Part shown: in pieces, positions 60,723 to 64,000 of the stretch
Position numbering within the stretch: the stretch's first letter is position 1
How the letters are laid out: every line of letters starts with the position of its first letter
Source of the DNA: HGM04593 sp045661225
Lineage (GTDB): Bacteria > Bacteroidota > Bacteroidia > Bacteroidales > Bacteroidaceae
NCBI GenBank assembly: GCA_045661225.1
Contig: JAZRFF010000009.1
Span: 1-64,000, forward strand
DNA length: 64,000 nucleotides
Direction of reading: 5' to 3'
Notes under the pieces: generated by a model
The model's database searches: none
Seen by the model: only the letters and a program-made list of their open reading frames with translations
Told to the model about the DNA's origin: nothing
Translations under genes and position numbers: made by a program

Positions 60723-61619
60723 TTATTGATTAAGCTTGTCGAATATTGATATTATGCGCTCAAGCTCACTTTCGTTCTTGAACTTGATGCTGATTTTTCC
60801 GCTGCCTTTTGCCGAACAGGTGAGTTGTACCGGAGTCTGGAAGAACTGTGTAAGATGCTTCTTTAACTGGTGGTAAACAGCGTCCTGCTTTTTGTCTGCA
60901 CTTTTCTTGGCTTCTTCTTTTGTAGTGTTGCCGTCTTTTATATTGCGTACAATTTCCTCGACCTCGCGTACCGAGTAATTGTTCTTTTCAATGTCCTGGA
61001 ATACATTTAGCTGGTCGGTGTGCGAATCAAGTGAAAGAAGTGCCTTGGCGTGTCCCATATCAATTCTTTTCTCTTTGAGTGCAACCTGAATAGTTGCCGG
61101 CAGTTTCAGAAGACGCAGAAAGTTTGCCACAGTGGCACGGCCTTTTCCCACACGCTTGCTGAGCTGTTCCTGTGATAGATTATGCTGCTCGATGAGCTGC
61201 TGGTAGGCTAACGCAATTTCAAGCGGATTCAGGTCTTCGCGCTGAATATTCTCCACAAGTGCCATCTCCATAGTGTCCTCGTCGTCGGCCTTGAGTATGT
61301 ATGCGGGGATTGTTGTCTTTCCTGCAAGCTGCGATGCACGGAAACGGCGTTCGCCGGCAATAATCTGGTAGGTTCCGTCCTCCATCTTGCGTAGCGTGAT
61401 GGGCTGTATTACTCCAATCTCCTTTATCGAGTCGGCAAGCTCCTGCAATGCCTCTTCGTTAAAGTCGCGACGTGGCTGGTTGGGGTTTGCAAAAATCTTG
61501 GCAATCTCAATCTCGCCAATAGACGATGAGCCTGATGTGCGTACAGCTTCGGTTGAAATGAGCGCGTCGAGACCGCGTCCCATTCCGCCGCTACCCAATG
61601 TGAATTTTTGTTTTGCCAT
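60723..61619 (-). CDS. parB: Chromosome partitioning protein ParB (Spo0J)
   Basis: ParB binds parS sites and spreads as a CTP-dependent clamp to guide origin segregation. The 298-residue protein has the N-terminal nuclease-like domain with the CTP-binding box GERRFRASQLAGKTTIP (about residues 88-104), the helix-turn-helix (about 150-185; LSQEQLSKRVGKGRATVANF) and a dimerisation domain at the C-terminus. Its ATG overlaps the parA stop by one base. I find no parS-like site in the window. Confidence 0.96.
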   Translation of the reverse strand: MAKQKFTLGSGGMGRGLDALISTEAVRTSGSSSIGEIEIAKIFANPNQPRRDFNEEALQELADSIKEIGVIQPITLRKMEDGTYQIIAGERRFRASQLAGKTTIPAYILKADDEDTMEMALVENIQREDLNPLEIALAYQQLIEQHNLSQEQLSKRVGKGRATVANFLRLLKLPATIQVALKEKRIDMGHAKALLSLDSHTDQLNVFQDIEKNNYSVREVEEIVRNIKDGNTTKEEAKKSADKKQDAVYHQLKKHLTQFFQTPVQLTCSAKGSGKISIKFKNESELERIISIFDKLNQ

Positions 61620-62386
61620 TATTCGTTATTTCTGGTTATTATTTCATTGGCAAGTGCCAAATAGTTCTTTGCGCCGGTCGATTCGGCGTCGTACATAATT
61701 ACGGGCACTCCCATACTTGGAGCTTCGCCCAGTCGGATATTACGTTGTATTACTGTGTTGAATACAAGTTCGCGGAAGTGTTTTTTTACTTCGCTGTATA
61801 CTTGATTGCTCAGTCGCAAGCGGGAATTGAACATTGTTAGCAAGAACCCTTCAATGTCGAGTTTGGGGTTAAGGCTCGACTTTATGATTTTTATGGTATT
61901 TAACAATTTGCTGATTCCTTCGAGAGCGAAATATTCGCATTGTACGGGTATTATTACCGAGTCGGCCGCTGTCAACGAATTTACGGTTATAAGACCGAGT
62001 GATGGCGAGCAGTCTATCAGAATGTAGTCGTATTTTTCTTTTATAGGCTCGAGTGCATCGCGCATAATCTTTTCACGATTGGGAAGGTCGAGCATTTCAA
62101 TCTCGGCACCCACAAGGTCTATATGCGATGGTATAATATCAAGCCCCTTTACACAAGTGGAGTGTATGCCCTCCTCGGGTGCAGCTCTGTTAATGAGGCA
62201 TTCGTATATTGAACATTCTATTTCGCGTATGTCTATTCCCAGACCCGATGAGGCGTTGGCCTGCGGGTCGGCGTCAATTACAAGGACTTTCTTTTCGAGT
62301 GTGGCCAACGATGCGGCAAGGTTTATGGCGGTAGTCGTTTTTCCTACTCCTCCTTTTTGATTGGCCAAGGCAATTATTTTTCCCAT
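61619..62386 (-). CDS. parA: Chromosome partitioning ATPase ParA (Soj)
   Basis: ParA is a Walker-type ATPase that moves ParB-parS complexes on the nucleoid. The 255-residue protein carries the deviant Walker A motif KGGVGKTTT (11-19), Walker A' VLVIDADPQANAS (near 35) and Walker B YDILIDCSPSLG-type sequence (near 120; YDYILIDCSPSLGLIT). It lacks an N-terminal DNA-binding domain, like other chromosomal Soj proteins. It is the first gene of the five-gene operon. Confidence 0.97.
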   Translation of the reverse strand: MGKIIALANQKGGVGKTTTAINLAASLATLEKKVLVIDADPQANASSGLGIDIREIECSIYECLINRAAPEEGIHSTCVKGLDIIPSHIDLVGAEIEMLDLPNREKIMRDALEPIKEKYDYILIDCSPSLGLITVNSLTAADSVIIPVQCEYFALEGISKLLNTIKIIKSSLNPKLDIEGFLLTMFNSRLRLSNQVYSEVKKHFRELVFNTVIQRNIRLGEAPSMGVPVIMYDAESTGAKNYLALANEIITRNNE

Positions 62387-62549
62387 TCTTTATCTCAATT
62401 ATTTAGTATTGAACAGCCGTGATACGCTCTTGACGGCGAATTTATACAAAATCTGTTTCTTTACAAAATTCCCGCTTGCTTATGTAGCTTTTGGAAACTG
62501 TTGTGTCGAAAAAGAGCGTTTCTCCGACACTCAATCTATAAATAGATTG

Positions 62550-62557
62550 CAAAGGTA
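62550..62557 (-). promoter_or_regulatory. -7 promoter box for the parA operon
   Basis: The minus strand reads TACCTTTG, an exact TAnnTTTG match 163 bases upstream of parA. A 7-bp hairpin (CAATCTA at 62532-62538 with TAGATTG at 62543-62549) lies directly downstream, at the start of the transcript. I see no open frame in the leader 62387-62531. Confidence 0.5.
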
Positions 62558-62627
62558 GTAAAAAAAAACATTGTTTCTTAAAAAACGCCATTTACTTATG
62601 AACAATCGGTTAATAACTGCATACAAA

Positions 62628-62655
62628 AAAGTTACCGACCTTGGCCGGTAACTTT
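62628..62655 (-). terminator. Terminator of the right-edge secreted protein gene
   Basis: A 10-bp stem (AAAGTTACCG at 62628-62637 with CGGTAACTTT at 62646-62655) is followed on the minus strand by a T6 run. It lies 42 bases after the stop at 62698. Confidence 0.82.
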
Positions 62656-62697
62656 AAAATGGTTGTCAGTGAGGTGTCGCTTGCCTCGACGGTTAAT

Positions 62698-64000
62698 TTA
62701 TCGGATAATGAATTTTGCACTTCTTTGTCCGTATGTTCCGTTTGCAATAACTATATAGAGTCCTTGCTCAATCCCTGTGGTCGGAACTGTTCTGCCGTTG
62801 CTTTTTGCAATTATTTTTCCATCGGCCGAGGTTATGATAATCTCTTCGGTTCCTTCGCTTCCAACAATGGCATTGTCAAGAATATTTATCTTTCCGTCCT
62901 GCTCGCAAATATCCTCTATTGCTGTCTCGTTGCTTTTGGATACAAGGCTGACTGTGTAGCTCTCCGAACGTGAGACATTCTTTTCTGCCAACCTGTTGCC
63001 CGAAACTACAATATACTGTATGCCGTTCTTGGCTGCCGATTGAGTCCACTGTAATGAATATTTGTTGCCCATAACGGTAATGAGGTATGTGTTCCAGTCG
63101 CTGTAGTACTGGTTTGTTCCGAATACTCCATACTCGTTGATGTAACGATTGTCGGCGTTGCTTGTAATTTTGTAACAGTTTTTTCCTATTGCGTCTATGC
63201 TTATTTTCCACTCTTGCGCAATAGAGGGCTCGTCAATCTCGTTGAATGTTGGTGTGCCGCCATTGCCTTTGATGTTGTTGTTGGTAAGGTAGCGGTTGCC
63301 GTCTTTTATGTAGTAAATTTCATTCTCGTCGATGAATGCACTCTTGGGGCTTTCTCCAAGCGGTACAAGGTCGAAAATGAATTTGTCGGGGATAGCCTCG
63401 TTTGAGTTTCCTGTTACAATGCGTGTGTCGTTTACTGCCCAGAATTTATTGCCTGCGCTGCCTGCGTTCTGTATAGCGTACTTACCGTCGGCAAGCAGTA
63501 GAATCTCGTAGGTGTGCCAAACGGCTTCGTATGGGTTTGTTGTTTCGTTTACGGTGAATTGTCCCTTTTCGTTGAGGTAACGACTATCCTCGACGTTAAT
63601 TATTTTGTAGCGGTTGGTGCTTGGGTCGATTGATATTTTCCACTCCTGACGTTGTGGACGTATGTCGTCAATCTTGTCCCAGAACTGTGGAACGCTGTTT
63701 GCGGTGTTAGGCTTGTCGTTGGTCAGGTATCGTCCGTTGTGCATAATGTAGTATGTACCGTTTTCGAGTACCTGTGCGGGGAATACGTCGATGCGATAGT
63801 CGTAAACATCTTTGTACATTGCTATAAGTTCACCTACCGTGTTTTTCAGGAACGGCTCGACGTGCAACGAACCGACAGCGGGAGTTGCAGTTCTTAGCGA
63901 CCCCTCAAAGTTGCGAGAACGGAGTGCTGACTGTGCCTCCGCACTCTCCTTGTAGCGTAAATAGCTGTTTATGAAATTTTCGGGGTTCTCGTCGGCGAGC
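62698..64000 (-). CDS. Secreted multi-domain protein with ricin-like modules and sorting-like tail (5' end outside window)
   Basis: The frame is open to the window edge, so the gene is cut; 433 codons and the stop are visible. The often-called TTG at 63867 is not a real start. Three repeats share the pattern NGTYYIMHNGRYLTND ... QEWKISIDPSTNRYKI, ending in a W or Y, as in ricin-type or RICIN-like lectin folds. The last 80 residues (EEIIITSADGKIIAKSNGRT ... GLYIVIANGTYGQRSAKFII) look like the C-terminal sorting domain of type IX secretion cargo. The same kind of modules occurs in the giant M60 protein. The catalytic part, if any, lies outside the window. Confidence 0.8.
   Translation of the reverse strand, partial: LADENPENFINSYLRYKESAEAQSALRSRNFEGSLRTATPAVGSLHVEPFLKNTVGELIAMYKDVYDYRIDVFPAQVLENGTYYIMHNGRYLTNDKPNTANSVPQFWDKIDDIRPQRQEWKISIDPSTNRYKIINVEDSRYLNEKGQFTVNETTNPYEAVWHTYEILLLADGKYAIQNAGSAGNKFWAVNDTRIVTGNSNEAIPDKFIFDLVPLGESPKSAFIDENEIYYIKDGNRYLTNNNIKGNGGTPTFNEIDEPSIAQEWKISIDAIGKNCYKITSNADNRYINEYGVFGTNQYYSDWNTYLITVMGNKYSLQWTQSAAKNGIQYIVVSGNRLAEKNVSRSESYTVSLVSKSNETAIEDICEQDGKINILDNAIVGSEGTEEIIITSADGKIIAKSNGRTVPTTGIEQGLYIVIANGTYGQRSAKFIIR

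Noticed and set aside
60723..62386. parS site near parAB
   Set aside because: I looked for TGTTTCACGTGAAACA-like palindromes around the operon and saw none; the sites may lie elsewhere near the origin.
1..64000. tRNA genes, insertion sequences, CRISPR arrays and prophage genes
   Set aside because: No cloverleaf-type sequences, transposase or integrase frames, regularly spaced repeats or phage structural genes were found.

Overview
The window is chromosomal DNA from a member of the Bacteroidales (phylum Bacteroidota); I cannot fix the family or genus. The evidence is the gene content: a complex I operon with fused nuoCD and no nuoEFG, Na+-NQR, DUF3822 beside rsmD, a DUF5683 gene between parB and an MltD-like gene, large secreted proteins with C-terminal tails, and many lipoproteins. 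The promoters also fit, with -7 boxes of the type TAnnTTTG and few Shine-Dalgarno sites. I see no tRNA or rRNA gene, insertion sequence, prophage or CRISPR array. Most of the window is ordinary core genome with a few accessory insertions.

Layout. 1-576: end of rpoA, then rplQ. 891-6907: the Na+-translocating NADH:quinone oxidoreductase operon nqrABCDEF, in which NqrC carries an extra N-terminal rubredoxin-like domain. 7128-10602 (minus): a small lipoprotein, a structured non-coding RNA candidate, pgeF, a TonB-domain protein and an O-acetylhomoserine sulfhydrylase. 11026-19845 (plus): a 2870-residue secreted M60-like metallopeptidase with four F5/8 type C (CBM32-like) modules, followed by a 56-residue peptide gene. 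20012-29824 (minus): nuoA-B-CD-H-I-J-K-L-M-N. 29993-38911: a ZIP metal transporter, purL, two half-size chromate transporters and uvrA. 39049-43296: a GHL10-type lipoprotein, a GNAT acetyltransferase, a lipoprotein plus sigma factor pair and an orphan gene. 43393-47825: an outer membrane beta-barrel protein and cardiolipin synthase. 47892-51654: rsmD, DUF3822 and a membrane-anchored protein (minus), then a RecD-like helicase (plus). 51822-56130: alaS (minus), then an M23 peptidase and a MerR regulator. 56294-62386 (minus): a five-gene operon parA-parB-DUF5683-mltD-like-rel. The right edge holds the 3' part of another secreted protein with ricin-like modules and a sorting-like tail.

How it works together. 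Two respiratory quinone reductases lie about 13 kb apart: a sodium-pumping NQR fed by NADH through NqrF, and an 11-subunit-type complex I that lacks the NADH-oxidising module and so probably takes electrons from ferredoxin or another donor. The rubredoxin-like domain on NqrC would sit on the cytoplasmic face and could give NQR a second electron entry or exit. The M60-like protein suggests a host-associated life with digestion of O-glycosylated proteins. The par-rel operon joins chromosome segregation, peptidoglycan cleavage and (p)ppGpp metabolism.

The main points for a second look are the rubredoxin-NqrC fusion, the rod-like RNA at about 7630-7780, a homologous 5' leader shared by purL and the M23 gene, and the 56-residue peptide behind the giant peptidase.
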